From positions 1-35,082 of the forward strand of contig NW_024468350.1 of NCBI RefSeq assembly GCF_002104995.1: a stretch of 35,082 nucleotides of DNA. Reading direction: 5' to 3'. Numbering within the stretch: position 1 is the first letter of the stretch; every line of letters begins with the position of its first letter. Positions 6,982-17,073 of the stretch are shown here, piece by piece. Below the pieces are notes generated by a model that saw nothing but the letters and a program-made list of their open reading frames with translations, was not told where the DNA came from and searched no databases. The stretch is from Linderina pennispora (lineage: Eukaryota; Kickxellomycota; Kickxellomycetes; Kickxellales; Kickxellaceae). A program made the translations under genes and the position numbers.

Positions 6982-8922
6982 TCACACATGTATCCCCGAT
7001 ACCCCTACCCTATCTATCGGACATGCTGCTTCAATGCGCAACAAAGGGCCACTATCACCACCGCCGTCGATAAACGATGTCAGCGAAATGACAAACTCCA
7101 GTCCTAAGGGACTCTTCAGTTGTTGGTGCTGCTTGTGCTCGGCGGACAGTGACAGGAACTGCGATGGTGATATCCCCAGGATTGTTGCTGCAGCTTCCGG
7201 CGAGACATCTGCAGTACAACAGTCAGTCCCGTCATCGATTTCTGCTGTAAGCGCAAACTCCCACACAACATCAATGTCTGGGACCTCTTTGATTTTGCAG
7301 CGCCGGCAGCTAAACCCGTAGTCGCTCTTGAGTGATTCCAGCACAGTGCCGTCTAGACGCGCAGAGGGAACAACAGTTCGCCTGCACTTTCTGTGGGCAA
7401 ACCTTGTTATCCCTACTTGGTCCCGCGAGTCCTTGACAAAATCGCCAGCACTATGTATCCCAGTCACCGTTGCACGCACATAGCAATTGGCCTCACCTGC
7501 AATGTCAGCCAGGAACGAATATCCCCGCAGCTCAGAGCAGCTTAGCATTCCAGGCATCTGCGAGATATTGAATATCTGTGCATGGATTGCAAGGCTCCCA
7601 TTAATAATGACTCTGCTGTCGTTGAGTGGATTCGGGCTCTCGTCCTCGTGGGTCTCAAAGTTGTGCAGCACCACCAGTTGGCCAGGCATAGCTCGGGCAG
7701 CGGTTCTTCCAAGCTCACCCCAAACTGTGGCATCGCATACTCCTGTTCCATCGCCGATGCGCAGAACATAGCGGTCCAAAGTTGAGCCGTTCTCTACCTG
7801 GGTCGGATAATTTTCAGAGACTGCGACGACTCGCGCCATCATCGTCAGGTTGATGATCTCGGGCACAAGCTGGCCAATCGAGATCTGGTGTGCGTATCGC
7901 CGATAGTCAAAGAACCCAAGGTCATTGTACGCAACGCTTGTTTGTGATGTCTCGTTGTATGAGGCGCGTGTGCCGCGCATGATGAAGGCAATTGTCTGCG
8001 GTCCATAGACAAACTCCGTATCTGAGGCCTGCTCGGCGCAGAGCAAGCCAATGTAGTCATCATCATGGAAAAGCCGCACCAGCGGTATATCTGCATCGTA
8101 AAATCGGATGGATACCAGGTATGGTGCTTCTGCATGCTCGATCAGACAGCTGACGGTGGCATACGAGACTGGCCGGCCGTCTTCGAATTCCTCTTTGGTA
8201 CGCTCAATGCGCTCGATCTTCCCCCACACCTGGTTCGCATCGAATATTGGGTCGCGTGCATATACAAACCTTTCTCGGCTAAAGGCAACGCCAAATATGT
8301 CTCGCAAGAAGAGCTCGTCAGTAGGTGCGGTGTCCTGCAGTGCACTGTTGGATGCCCCGACTTTGACCTCAAATACGAGTGCACAGTCAGGCAAAAGTGT
8401 TAGCAATGGTCTGCCTGACCCGCACCCGCGATCTGCTGCCTTGAGGTTTGTTGCGTAGATGCACCGCTGGTCAAAAAACCCAGCAAACTCCTTGGAGCCA
8501 ATCATCGGGCAGTGTCGCTCGTGGACAAACATATCCATGTGCTTGTCTGCCGTGCGCAACCGCCGCTCACTGCCTGAGCTCGGTCCACCGCAGACGCTCC
8601 ATAGCCAGATATCTGTGCCTGGAAGCTTGTGTGTCTGCAAAACCTTCAGGTGGAAACGAGTTGATAGCGGTGGCGGAATGGAGCGTCCTAGGAATGGATC
8701 AACTGTCCGGAATATCTCACCATCCGCAGATTCCTTGGCTATTAGCGAGTGCCATGACGCTTCAAGCTCAGTTAACAGAACCGTCCGCGTCATATTTCCA
8801 TGTGCTGTCAACAGCGATGCTACTTTCGTTGCGATCCACGGCCACGGCACCTCGCCTGGCTGCTTCTGACAGCATGCTGCGAGATCCTCACGCAACGCAG
8901 CCAAAGTGCCTGAGAATTCCAT
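6982..8922 (-). CDS. Multi-OB-fold ssDNA-binding protein (Cdc24/RPA1/MEIOB-like)
   Basis: A 646-residue intact open frame. Residues ~358-430 (MARVVAVSENYP, then RYVLRIGDGTGVCDATVWGE, then PGQLVVLHNFE) form a typical nucleic-acid-binding OB fold of RPA type. A C-terminal part (~505-600) has HRKC, then SCRRC, followed by beta-rich EFALTAEIDDGT and a helix ILGISPSQFL. This resembles the zinc-containing third OB domain of RPA1 and relatives, with an incomplete cysteine set. The N-terminal ~350 residues probably hold further OB folds but are diverged. Candidate families are fission-yeast Cdc24 (replication, Okazaki fragment processing), MEIOB (meiotic recombination) or an RPA1 paralogue; I lean weakly to Cdc24. 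A role in replication or recombination in the nucleus is inferred. The ATG at 8922 is the first in frame. Confidence 0.6.
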   Translation of the reverse strand: MEFSGTLAALREDLAACCQKQPGEVPWPWIATKVASLLTAHGNMTRTVLLTELEASWHSLIAKESADGEIFRTVDPFLGRSIPPPLSTRFHLKVLQTHKLPGTDIWLWSVCGGPSSGSERRLRTADKHMDMFVHERHCPMIGSKEFAGFFDQRCIYATNLKAADRGCGSGRPLLTLLPDCALVFEVKVGASNSALQDTAPTDELFLRDIFGVAFSRERFVYARDPIFDANQVWGKIERIERTKEEFEDGRPVSYATVSCLIEHAEAPYLVSIRFYDADIPLVRLFHDDDYIGLLCAEQASDTEFVYGPQTIAFIMRGTRASYNETSQTSVAYNDLGFFDYRRYAHQISIGQLVPEIINLTMMARVVAVSENYPTQVENGSTLDRYVLRIGDGTGVCDATVWGELGRTAARAMPGQLVVLHNFETHEDESPNPLNDSRVIINGSLAIHAQIFNISQMPGMLSCSELRGYSFLADIAGEANCYVRATVTGIHSAGDFVKDSRDQVGITRFAHRKCRRTVVPSARLDGTVLESLKSDYGFSCRRCKIKEVPDIDVVWEFALTAEIDDGTDCCTADVSPEAAATILGISPSQFLSLSAEHKQHQQLKSPLGLEFVISLTSFIDGGGDSGPLLRIEAACPIDRVGVSGIHV

Positions 8923-9637
8923 TATTAAGCGTAAAGCGAGAGCAGCAGAAATAGAGACCCGAACTGCGCACTAATCGAGCTAATTTATTATAGAAACATG
9001 GACAGATAGTGTAAAATGGGTGGTTAGGCTGAGTTCCTTGGGAGCAGGAATGAAATCTGCTTCTCTGTCTGGTTTGACTGACAATGCAGCTGCCATGTCT
9101 ACTACAGACGCTGGCTGCTGCCTCATCCGTTTGCCTGTCTACTTTACTTTTCTGGATTAAACACACCATGCTGGCAAAATCTATTAGTATCAGCAGCGTG
9201 TCAACAGTGGCAGCTGTTGTTTTGATTTCTTGGCATGGCAGCATTCGCACTCTGAGACTAGCACACTGGCACAGAAAATTCTTTGGAGCTGTTTTAGATG
9301 TGGCGAGGTACCGGATAACGATTCCCTCCAATATGCATAGGCACAAATGGCATAGGTTGCGAAAAGCGGTATTGAAAACTGGTATGTTCTTGCTTTCGCT
9401 CAGTGGCATTATATCAATAGCACTATGGAACATGACAGCTGGCGTTAATTTTTGCATGTGTATATTTGTTGGTGTGTAATATCCATGAAGCGGGAGGTTC
9501 TGGGTTATATTAGCGGCAGAGTGCAAGAATGGAGTGTCAAGCGTACTGCTCCACTGTTCGATCTCCTTATGTATACATTATTTTCTACTAATTTCAGCAG
9601 TTGATTGGTTCAGAGCTTCGGCTCGATCCGGATAAGC
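8923..9637. other. Intergenic stretch upstream of OB-fold gene and of tRNA-Ser
   Basis: Open frames exist on both strands (plus 9084-9479, minus 8888-9526) but neither shows a recognisable domain, and they overlap each other. The tRNA-Ser upstream element lies near the right end. I call no gene here. Confidence 0.45.
9572..9579 (+). promoter_or_regulatory. TATA-like element upstream of tRNA-Ser
   Basis: TATACATT, followed by ATTTTCT, starts 66 bases before tRNA-Ser. It matches the last eight bases of the element before tRNA-Arg and tRNA-Asn. The spacing is longer than in those two, so support is weaker. Confidence 0.3.
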
Positions 9638-9719
9638 GTCAGTGTGTCCGAGTGGTTAAGGAGACAGACTCGAAATCTGTTGGGCTCTGCCCGCACAGGT
9701 TCAAATCCTGTCGCTGACG
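9638..9719 (+). tRNA. tRNA-Ser (anticodon CGA)
   Basis: An 82-base class II cloverleaf without intron. The acceptor stem is GTCAGTG/CGCTGAC, the anticodon stem ACAGA/TCTGT closes loop CTCGAAA, a long variable arm contains GGGCTCTGCCC, and the T arm is ACAGG-TTCAAAT-CCTGT. The discriminator is G at 9719. Confidence 0.95.
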
Positions 9720-10020
9720 ATTCTTTTGCCCATTCCTTTTGCCGCCCCACCCCGGCCTCGGCAATCCTCACTCCCCGAGCGCTGACCAAGTCACGCGCTG
9801 CACATGTTTTTGCTGCTGCTTTTGGCGGACCGCCGGCGATTCCTAAGCCGACCAGGTCACGCTTCCCACCACCACACCGCAAGCCACTGTCCCCAGCCCC
9901 CCCCGACGCCTTATGTAAAAGCTGCTGCTTGTGCTGCCAGCTGCGTATTTATTGCGCTCCAACCCACCTGGAACGAAGCGCCTGCCTCATCTCGTTCTCC
10001 ACTCCAACCATGCTCCAACC

Positions 10021-11958
10021 ATGCTCCAACCACTCGTATCTACCATTTACTTTGCTGCTCTGTCCTGTGCGCTTATCTCCCAGCCACAGCAGCGACAGCT
10101 CTCCACACCAGCCAAGCCGTTCAGCCCTGCTCTCAGCCACAGACAGCCATTCACTGTCTACGAGACTCCTCTGTCTCTGAACCCCATTGCAAGCCCTACC
10201 ACCTTTTCCTCGTCGCTTGCCCACAGCGACCCCTTGCTGCTGCAGAGCATGTCGATTGCTGCCACTTATCTGCACCAGAAGCATGGCATCCAACTGGACA
10301 GCATCCACATCACCGATGCATACACCGACACTGCTACAGGGCTAACACATGTCTACATGGTCCAGACCCACGGTGGCCTGCATGTCACCAATGCCGTAGC
10401 AAACGTCAACATTGACAAGAATGGACGTGTCATTTCGTCTGGCCATTCATTTACTCCTGAGCCTCTGGCTAGCAACAATGCCGACTTTTCATCAGCTGCT
10501 CTCTCAACAGACTCTGCCAGAGCGGCCCTTCTTGCTTTGGCCAACCACATCCAAGCACCACTTGCCGACACTGACCTTGGTGGCATGGCAGCAACCAGCT
10601 TTGACTCACCGTCTGGGCTCACTGTCACGAACTTGCCTGCACACTTTGCCATCGATGGAACTGCCCGTATTACCTCTGCTCTCTTGCAGAATGCTGACGG
10701 CTCAGTATCCAGCGTCTGGCGTGTCAATGCCGAGCAGCAGGACCACTGGTGGACTGCAAGCATCGACACTTCTTCGCACAATGTGCTCGCCCTCTACGAC
10801 TGGTACTCGCAGTCTGAATCATACAATGTCTATGCCAAGGATGTGCTGTCTCCTGAAGATGGCAAGCACACACTGGTTGCTGACCCGGCAAGCAAGGATG
10901 CCAGTCCAAAGGGCTGGGTCACCAAGGGCTCGACCTACGGCAACAATGTCTGGGCACAGTCCAACCCAACCGGTGGCTCGACGTGGCAGACAAACCACCG
11001 CCCGAAAGCTGGCCCCGGCAATGTGTTCGATTTTCCCCTCAACTTGTCGCAGCCACCAGAGTCGTACATTGACGCAGCTATTGTGCAGCTGTTCTATACC
11101 AACAACATCATGCACGATCTGTCCTACATCTACGGCTTTGATGAGGCTGCAGGCAACTTCCAGGATGAGAACTTTAGCGGCAGAGGGGTTGGCGGGGATG
11201 GCATCATTGCCAATGCCCAGGACGGCTCTGGCACCAACAATGCCAACTTTGCCACGCCTCCTGATGGCCAGCGTCCGCGCATGCGTATGTATACATGGAC
11301 CCAGACTATGCCAAACCGCGACGGCGACTTTGAGCAGGACATTGTGGCACACGAGTTCACCCATGGAATCTCGAACCGGCTGACAGGCGGGCCCGCCAAT
11401 ACCGACTGCCTGAATGATGGCGAGTCGGGTGGCATGGGCGAGGGGTGGAGCGATGCAGTGTCGACTATCCTGCGCCTCAAGAGCACTGATACACATGACA
11501 CTGACCTTGTGCTGGGCCACTATGTGTACACCAAGGGGATTCGCAACTATCCGTACTCGACCAGCATGGACACCAACCCATCAACATACAGCTACCTCGA
11601 CCGCATGGACTACCAGGAAGTGCATGCCATCGGCGAGGTGTGGGCTGAAATTCTGTATGAAGTGATGTGGGCGCTGATTGACAAGAATGGCTTTGCCGAT
11701 GACATCTTTGCCCACGACCTGACCAAGGGCAACTCCATCATGCTCCAGATCCTGCTTGACGGGATGAAGCTGCAGCCGTGCAACCCAACGTTTATCGATG
11801 CACGCAATGCCATAATCCAGGCCGAGCAGAATCTGACTGGTGGCAAGAACAGGTGCGAGATCTGGGGTGCATTTGCCAAGCGCGGACTTGGTGTCAATGC
11901 ACCGGGTGGTGGATGGGGCAGGCATACCGATGACAGCAGTGTTCCTGATGGGTGCTAG
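10021..11958 (+). CDS. Fungalysin-type secreted metalloprotease (peptidase M36)
   Basis: M36 fungalysins are secreted zinc endoproteases made with a long propeptide. I place the start at 10021 (645 residues) because the protein then opens with a signal peptide, MLQPLVSTIYFAALSCALIS; the frame is open to 9931, but the extra 30 residues would bury it. A propeptide with FTP-like features (around SMSIAATYLHQKHGI) precedes the catalytic domain. The zinc site is HEFTH (H444, E445, H448) with the third ligand in GEGWSD (E474). Flanking NRDGDFEQDIVAHE and GPANTDCLNDGESGGMGEG are family hallmarks. The C-terminus is intact, ending in DGC. The product probably digests extracellular protein for nutrition. 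The gene is intronless and lies 301 bases after tRNA-Ser. Confidence 0.95.
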   Translation: MLQPLVSTIYFAALSCALISQPQQRQLSTPAKPFSPALSHRQPFTVYETPLSLNPIASPTTFSSSLAHSDPLLLQSMSIAATYLHQKHGIQLDSIHITDAYTDTATGLTHVYMVQTHGGLHVTNAVANVNIDKNGRVISSGHSFTPEPLASNNADFSSAALSTDSARAALLALANHIQAPLADTDLGGMAATSFDSPSGLTVTNLPAHFAIDGTARITSALLQNADGSVSSVWRVNAEQQDHWWTASIDTSSHNVLALYDWYSQSESYNVYAKDVLSPEDGKHTLVADPASKDASPKGWVTKGSTYGNNVWAQSNPTGGSTWQTNHRPKAGPGNVFDFPLNLSQPPESYIDAAIVQLFYTNNIMHDLSYIYGFDEAAGNFQDENFSGRGVGGDGIIANAQDGSGTNNANFATPPDGQRPRMRMYTWTQTMPNRDGDFEQDIVAHEFTHGISNRLTGGPANTDCLNDGESGGMGEGWSDAVSTILRLKSTDTHDTDLVLGHYVYTKGIRNYPYSTSMDTNPSTYSYLDRMDYQEVHAIGEVWAEILYEVMWALIDKNGFADDIFAHDLTKGNSIMLQILLDGMKLQPCNPTFIDARNAIIQAEQNLTGGKNRCEIWGAFAKRGLGVNAPGGGWGRHTDDSSVPDGC

Positions 11959-12728
11959 CGGTGAACATGTGCATATGTAAATGTCCCCTCCATTCCGCCT
12001 CCATCAGTTTTTCAACGCCCATTTATAACCATCGCTTTCCAACCTTGCAACTACTTTGTTAACCACACCGTCCATTTCTTAAATGCATCGTTATGTGCCA
12101 TGTGCACAAGCAGTAGAAGGAAGGCTTTGCTTAGAAGTAAGGTGTTTGGCGGCAATGGCTTTCAATCAATTTCGACATTTCGTTGTGGTATTGTCCAGAT
12201 ATTGGGATCTGTGTGTTTTATTATCCAGAAAAATGGCTCTACTAGGCCCTGCTCATCAGGTATAAATATCACAGCGGCTTGTTGCTAAATGACAGAGCCA
12301 TCATCAAACACCCAGTGCGGTTCCCTATTCCCCATTCCCCATTCCCTATGTTTTTCACTTGAAAACACTTGCAGCAAAGGCAGATATTCGACTGGTCTTG
12401 TCTGCTTACCTGTGCATAGATTCAGTATCCAGTAGACGAATGGCTTGCCAAAATATCTTATCGGACAAGCGACAGCGAGCTAATGCATATGAATATGTAC
12501 AGCCAGTGCCCGAAGCGGCAAGAGGCAACCAATACGATTGCTGGCTCTTGATCCTCTGAGGGACATGGCGTGGGGTTGCCCGAATGACAACAATATGCAT
12601 GCACAACCGACTGAGCAAAAAGCAAAGGTGGCATGGACGAACACCACCGGTTGGCGCAAACCAGGGTGCCGAGCACTAGGACGATCCAAAAGAGTATGGC
12701 GATCTGGCGAGCAAAAATAGATCCGTAG
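11959..12728. other. Intergenic stretch after the fungalysin gene
   Basis: No gene is recognised. It holds the 3' end of the fungalysin transcript and a short TTCCCCA tandem repeat at 12319-12350. The small open frames here show no domain. Confidence 0.5.
12319..12350 (+). repeat. Short tandem repeat (ATTCCCC units)
   Basis: Four imperfect copies of a 7-base unit (CTATTCC, CCATTCC, CCATTCC, CTATG). Probably a simple sequence without function. Confidence 0.6.
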
Positions 12729-12801
12729 TGGGGCTTCCGTGGATCGAACACGGTGCCTTATGAACTTCAGTCATACGCTCTCCCAGATGAGCTAAAGCCC
12801 C
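12729..12801 (-). tRNA. tRNA-Phe (anticodon GAA)
   Basis: A 73-base cloverleaf on the minus strand, without intron. The acceptor stem is GGGGCTT/AAGCCCC, the D arm is TAGCTCATCTGGGAGAGC, the anticodon stem TATGA/TCATA closes loop CTGAAGT, and the T arm is CCGTG-TTCGATC-CACGG. The discriminator is A at 12729. It lacks the TATATACATT word found before the other three tRNA genes, although an A/T-rich TTTTATTTTTT tract lies about 50 bases upstream. Confidence 0.95.
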
Positions 12802-13898
12802 AGAACCATCGGAGATCAAACCAGATTAGATCCCAGATTCTGAGAACCTCAAAAAATAAAACATATTTAACTCTATACGACATTGGTCACCTTAGAGTTC
12901 GTTGCTTTCTCCGCTGACCTTCGCTATCGTTGCTCTTAGATGATATCTCCAAATGAAAGGTTAGACGTCCCAATTACGGATAGCATCTCATTGCACGGTT
13001 TGTGAGTCTACGATGGAGCATCCATGACTTGAAATCACTTGGTGTACTGCTTTTATTATCTGAATCTGCTTCGGCGAATGTGTGGATGCACTCTAGTATA
13101 GCTGTACTCCAACATCATTAGTTTGTGGCCAGATTTATACTCAGATACATGCCGACCATTTTGTAGGATAGCTTCCCCACAGCAACATCATGAAACCTGT
13201 GTAGAGCGTGGGATCATTTATCTCAGATCCTGGTCGAGTGACTGCTTTTCTGATCGCTGTCGACAGTATCGCCGTATATTAAGCCACGCATCCTGATAAG
13301 CAGTTGCTTTCCCAGAAGCAGCCGAGCGATGTTAATACACACCTACCACAGGTATTTCAAACAAGCATATCTAAGCTAACGCTGCCCAGCAGACGCGGCA
13401 TTTGGTGTGGCCACGGGAACGCACATGCACGGCGCCTCCCCCATCTGGTGAAGCAAGCGCACAGCACAAGCGGCGTACGAGCGAATTCCAACTGCGGCCT
13501 AGCCTTTTCCTCAGAGCATTGACGTCAGCTGGACATCACACTGCTATCTTTTTTTTTTTGGGGAGGAAGGGAAGAAAAGAGCCTGGCTGGCCAATGGGGA
13601 CCGGTGACCTCTGGTGCCCCAACAGCTTTGGGGAAAATTTTTTATTTTTTTGCTCAGTTGGATACCAGTAAAAAATTTTTATTTGCCTCAAGAGAGCACC
13701 AAAAAATCAAGAGCGTAGCAGCGAGAAGGGCGAGCAGATTGAAGCTTTTCTTCTCTTTTCAGCAGTACTCGACACCTATTTTCCTCATACTTTTTCAGGA
13801 CTCTATTAGAGGGAGGAACAAAGCCGAAAAGCAAACATATAGAATACACCGGGCATATACCGTTTACGCTAGTACTTTCTTTCATAACATAAACGACC
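12802..13898. other. Intergenic stretch before the ABC-F gene
   Basis: No gene is recognised. T-runs at about 13550 and 13638-13680 and a C/T-rich leader precede the ATG at 13899, consistent with a strong housekeeping promoter. Open frames here carry no known domain. Confidence 0.5.
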
Positions 13899-15758
13899 AT
13901 GGCAGTTTCCGCATCCAAGCAGAAGCGTCTCGCAGCGAAGGCGGCCAAGGCAGCGGCCAAGTCTGGCAATGCTGGTAATGCCGGCAATGCCGGTGAGGCC
14001 TCCGGAGCCAGCACGCCCGGCACCGCCACACCCGGAACGGCGACGCCGACGGGCACTGAGGGTGGCAAGGGTCTGGCCAAGACGATGAGCCAGCTGAAGC
14101 TGGTGGTTGATCGGTCCGCGACCGGAGTTCTGACATCGGCGCCGCTGTCGCGCGACATCCAGATTGACTCATACACGCTGTCGTTCCACGGACGCATGCT
14201 GATTGAGAATGCGTCGGTGGAGCTCAACTTTGGCAACCGGTACGGTCTGCTTGGCGACAACGGCAGTGGTAAGACGACATTCCTGCGGTCAATTGCCGAG
14301 GGTGACATTGAGCTGCCGCCGCACATGGACACGTATCTGCTGAGCGAAGAGGCGGAGCCCACGGAGCTCTCGTCGCTCGAGTATGTTGTCAAGACGGCGC
14401 AGGACGAGCTGATCCGTCTCGAGCACGAGCTGGAGGATCTGCTAGCGTCTGAGGAGGGCGCGGACAACCCTCTGATTGACGATATCTACGAGCGTATTGA
14501 TCAGCTGGATGCAAGCACGTTTGAGCCGCGCGCGGCCGAGCTGCTGCATGGACTGGGATTCGATAAGGAGCGCATGAGGATGCCGACCAAGAGTCTGTCT
14601 GGAGGCTGGCGTATGCGTGTGGCGCTGGCCAAATGCCTGTTCAAGAAGCCGACGGTGCTGCTGATGGACGACCCGACGAACCATCTTGATCTGCAGTCGG
14701 TGGTGTACCTTGAGGAGTACATGAAGACGTACAACCGGATTCTGCTGATTGTGTCGCACTCGCAGGACTTCCTCAACAACGTGTGCACGCACATCATCCA
14801 CCTGACGCCGAAGCGGCGGTTGGTGTACTATGGTGGTAACTACGACACGTTCGTGCGGACCAAGGCCGAAAACGAGGTCAACCAGATGAAGGCGTACGAG
14901 AAGCAGCAGGCGGAGATTGAGCACATCAAAAAGTTCATTGCGTCGGCGGGTACGTACGCGAACCTTGTGCGGCAGGCCAAGTCGAAGCAGAAGATCATTG
15001 ACAAGATGGAGGCGGCGGGTCTGATTGAGAAGGTGGAGGCTGACCGCAAGTACGTGTTCCGGTTCCCGGACACGCCCAAGCTGCCGCCTCCTGTGCTGAG
15101 CTTCGACGACGTGACGTTCTCGTACGACGGCAACCCCGACAATGCGCTGTACTGGGAGGTTGACGCGGCAGTGGACATGGACTCGCGGATTGCGCTGATC
15201 GGCCCGAACGGAACCGGCAAGAGTACGCTGCTGAAGCTGATGACGGGCGAGCTGGACGCGACCGAGGGCCGTGTGCAGCGGCACACGCAGCTGAAGCTGG
15301 CCAAGTACAGCCAGCACTCGAACGACCAGCTGGACCAGGACAAGTCGCCGATCGATTATCTGCGCGACAAGTTCCCGAAGATCTCGCAGGACATAGACTT
15401 CTGGCGGCAGAACCTGGGGCGGTTCGGTCTGTCGGGTAGCCACCAGACCAGCCCGATCAGCACGCTGTCGGATGGGCTGAAGAGCCGGCTGGTGTTTGCC
15501 GAGATTGCGCAGCAGGCGCCGGGCATTATTCTGTTTGACGAGCCGACCAACGGTCTGGCGCCCGAGGCCATTGATGGGCTGGCGGATGCGATCAACCACT
15601 TCAGCGGCGGCGTTGTGCTGGTGTCGCACGACTTCCGGCTCATCAGCCAGGTGGCCAAGGAGCTGTGGCTGTGCGAGAACAAGCAGATTACCAAGTTTGA
15701 GGGCTCGATCGAGAAGTACAAGGAGTCGCTGCGCAAGGGCATCACCATCAAGCAGTAA
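13899..15758 (+). CDS. ARB1: ABC-F ATPase, Arb1/ABCF2 type (ribosome biogenesis)
   Basis: Arb1 is a cytoplasmic/nuclear twin-ATPase needed for 40S and 60S ribosome maturation. The 619-residue length matches yeast Arb1 and human ABCF2. After a Lys/Ala N-terminus, the first ATPase domain has Walker A GDNGSGKT (119-126), signature LSGGW (233-237), Walker B LLMDDPTNHLD and H287. The second has Walker A GPNGTGKST (435-443), a signature changed to LSDG (523-526), Walker B ILFDEPTNGLA and H577. No transmembrane segments are present, as in all ABC-F proteins. Two positions are unusual: the catalytic glutamate of the first site is Asp (D258), and the D-loop aspartate of the second is Ala (A554). The gene is intact and GC-rich with strong codon bias, which suggests high expression. 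The ATG at 13899 follows a pyrimidine-rich leader. Confidence 0.95.
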   Translation: MAVSASKQKRLAAKAAKAAAKSGNAGNAGNAGEASGASTPGTATPGTATPTGTEGGKGLAKTMSQLKLVVDRSATGVLTSAPLSRDIQIDSYTLSFHGRMLIENASVELNFGNRYGLLGDNGSGKTTFLRSIAEGDIELPPHMDTYLLSEEAEPTELSSLEYVVKTAQDELIRLEHELEDLLASEEGADNPLIDDIYERIDQLDASTFEPRAAELLHGLGFDKERMRMPTKSLSGGWRMRVALAKCLFKKPTVLLMDDPTNHLDLQSVVYLEEYMKTYNRILLIVSHSQDFLNNVCTHIIHLTPKRRLVYYGGNYDTFVRTKAENEVNQMKAYEKQQAEIEHIKKFIASAGTYANLVRQAKSKQKIIDKMEAAGLIEKVEADRKYVFRFPDTPKLPPPVLSFDDVTFSYDGNPDNALYWEVDAAVDMDSRIALIGPNGTGKSTLLKLMTGELDATEGRVQRHTQLKLAKYSQHSNDQLDQDKSPIDYLRDKFPKISQDIDFWRQNLGRFGLSGSHQTSPISTLSDGLKSRLVFAEIAQQAPGIILFDEPTNGLAPEAIDGLADAINHFSGGVVLVSHDFRLISQVAKELWLCENKQITKFEGSIEKYKESLRKGITIKQ

Positions 15759-17073
15759 AGCAGATATTGAGGAGATCCGAGCAAGCTTGCGGGGGGTCCA
15801 CCAATTCGGAAACGGATCTCTGGGTCCGCCCAACACCCTGTTGTCGTCTCCAAAGGATCTCGGTTTTGGTTAAAATAAAATCGGCGAATTCTAATTCATG
15901 CAATAAGGTGCGAGCACGCAAAATAGAGCGCGAGCGGTGGTGGGGGAAAAGACGGGAGGGGCGGGCAATAGTGCGGTTCCAAGTATCAGCAGACGAGGAT
16001 AGTGTCGTTTTTGGAATTGCACAGTGGTTGCCAGCTGCACAAAACTCAAAATCTTGAAATCTGTCCCGTTCTGCCCCTTGGTCATCAGCGGCTCACTATC
16101 CAGGTCATCAGGCATCGCAGGCTGTAAATCCCCGAGGGGAAAGCAGCATCCTTTGTGGCACTATACGTGCGGAGCACGCAAGGGCATCAGAACTGGCTAT
16201 TTGGCAGGCGCTGCTGGTATAGTACTTTGGCTTATTATCGCGCTGGTAGTTTTTCTGGGCATCAGCAGAAACTACGGGGGGCCAAGCTTGCGGGACGTAT
16301 TTTTAGTAGCGACTGCATATTTGCGGGGTATTGTCGGCGAGCATCATCAGCAGAACCGCTTGCAGCCTGGCTATTGTCCTGGGAACAACCGATACTTGCT
16401 ATCTTTTTTGCGCAGTGTCTCCGCTCGGATGGAGGCAATTAACAAACGAAAGCGGCAAAAATAAATATAGATGCATTTCTTGTCTGCGCTATGATGGGCC
16501 GTCGGTTGGTGAGAAGAACCAGCTGGTGTATGTTTACAGACGTCCAGAAATACAATGTGCATGTGTCCTGAAACAGACACAAAACAGGACACACTGGGAG
16601 GAAAAAGCGTATTCACGATTGTGATACAGGTGTTCGCAGAGGAAATGACATGCGCGTCTGGCAGTCGAATAGTGCGAGTGCATAAGAGCAAAAGCCGATG
16701 GAGAAAGGACTGGTCTTTTTGGCCTGGGTGTTTACATGGGTTGCCTTGCACTGCTCTCGCCAATCACTCGCCATGAGCCCCAACAAAGCAAGAGTGAGGA
16801 AAAAAGTGTCCCTAATTTTTTCCCTCTACTACTGCCCGAGCCTGGTTGGTTCGACCCAAAAACAGGACCCTTGGTGCTTTTATTCGCCCTTCAGACTATT
16901 TAAAACACCGCCTGGCTGGCCATCCTCGTGGGCGCAAGCGCCCAGAGAAAAAAAAACCACACCCTCCTTCAACCTTCTTCATTTCCTCATCCCCGTTTCC
17001 ACACAAAGCAAAAAGCACATTTCTATATCCACAGCATCGCATTTATCTTTTCTCGTAATCTCTTTCTCAAATA
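15759..17073. other. Intergenic stretch between ABC-F and C2/PH genes
   Basis: It holds the 3' end of the ABC-F gene and the promoter of the next gene, with a TATA-like CTATTTAAAAC near 16897. An open frame at 16024-16464 encodes one hydrophobic stretch (LAGAAGIVLWLIIALVVFLG) but has no ATG before its last codons, so I do not call it a gene. Confidence 0.5.
16807..16820 (+). promoter_or_regulatory. Shared promoter word TGTCCCTAATTTTT, copy 1
   Basis: This 14-mer starts 267 bases before the ATG at 17074. The identical word starts 266 bases before the ATG at 26753. Both promoters also have a T-A-rich TATA-like stretch closer to the gene. A shared transcription-factor site is possible; chance is not excluded. 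Confidence 0.3.

Noticed and set aside
8888-9526. Minus-strand open frame of 212 codons, and a plus-strand frame of 131 codons at 9084-9479 with hydrophobic stretches
   Set aside because: They overlap each other on opposite strands, show no domain, and one overlaps the start of the OB-fold gene out of frame.
14442-15836. Minus-strand open frame of 464 codons across the ABC-F gene
   Set aside because: It is an antisense shadow caused by GC-rich third positions; the plus strand encodes a textbook ABC-F protein.
16024-16464. Plus-strand open frame with one membrane-like span
   Set aside because: It has no ATG before its last eleven codons, no recognisable family and no splice site that would supply a start.
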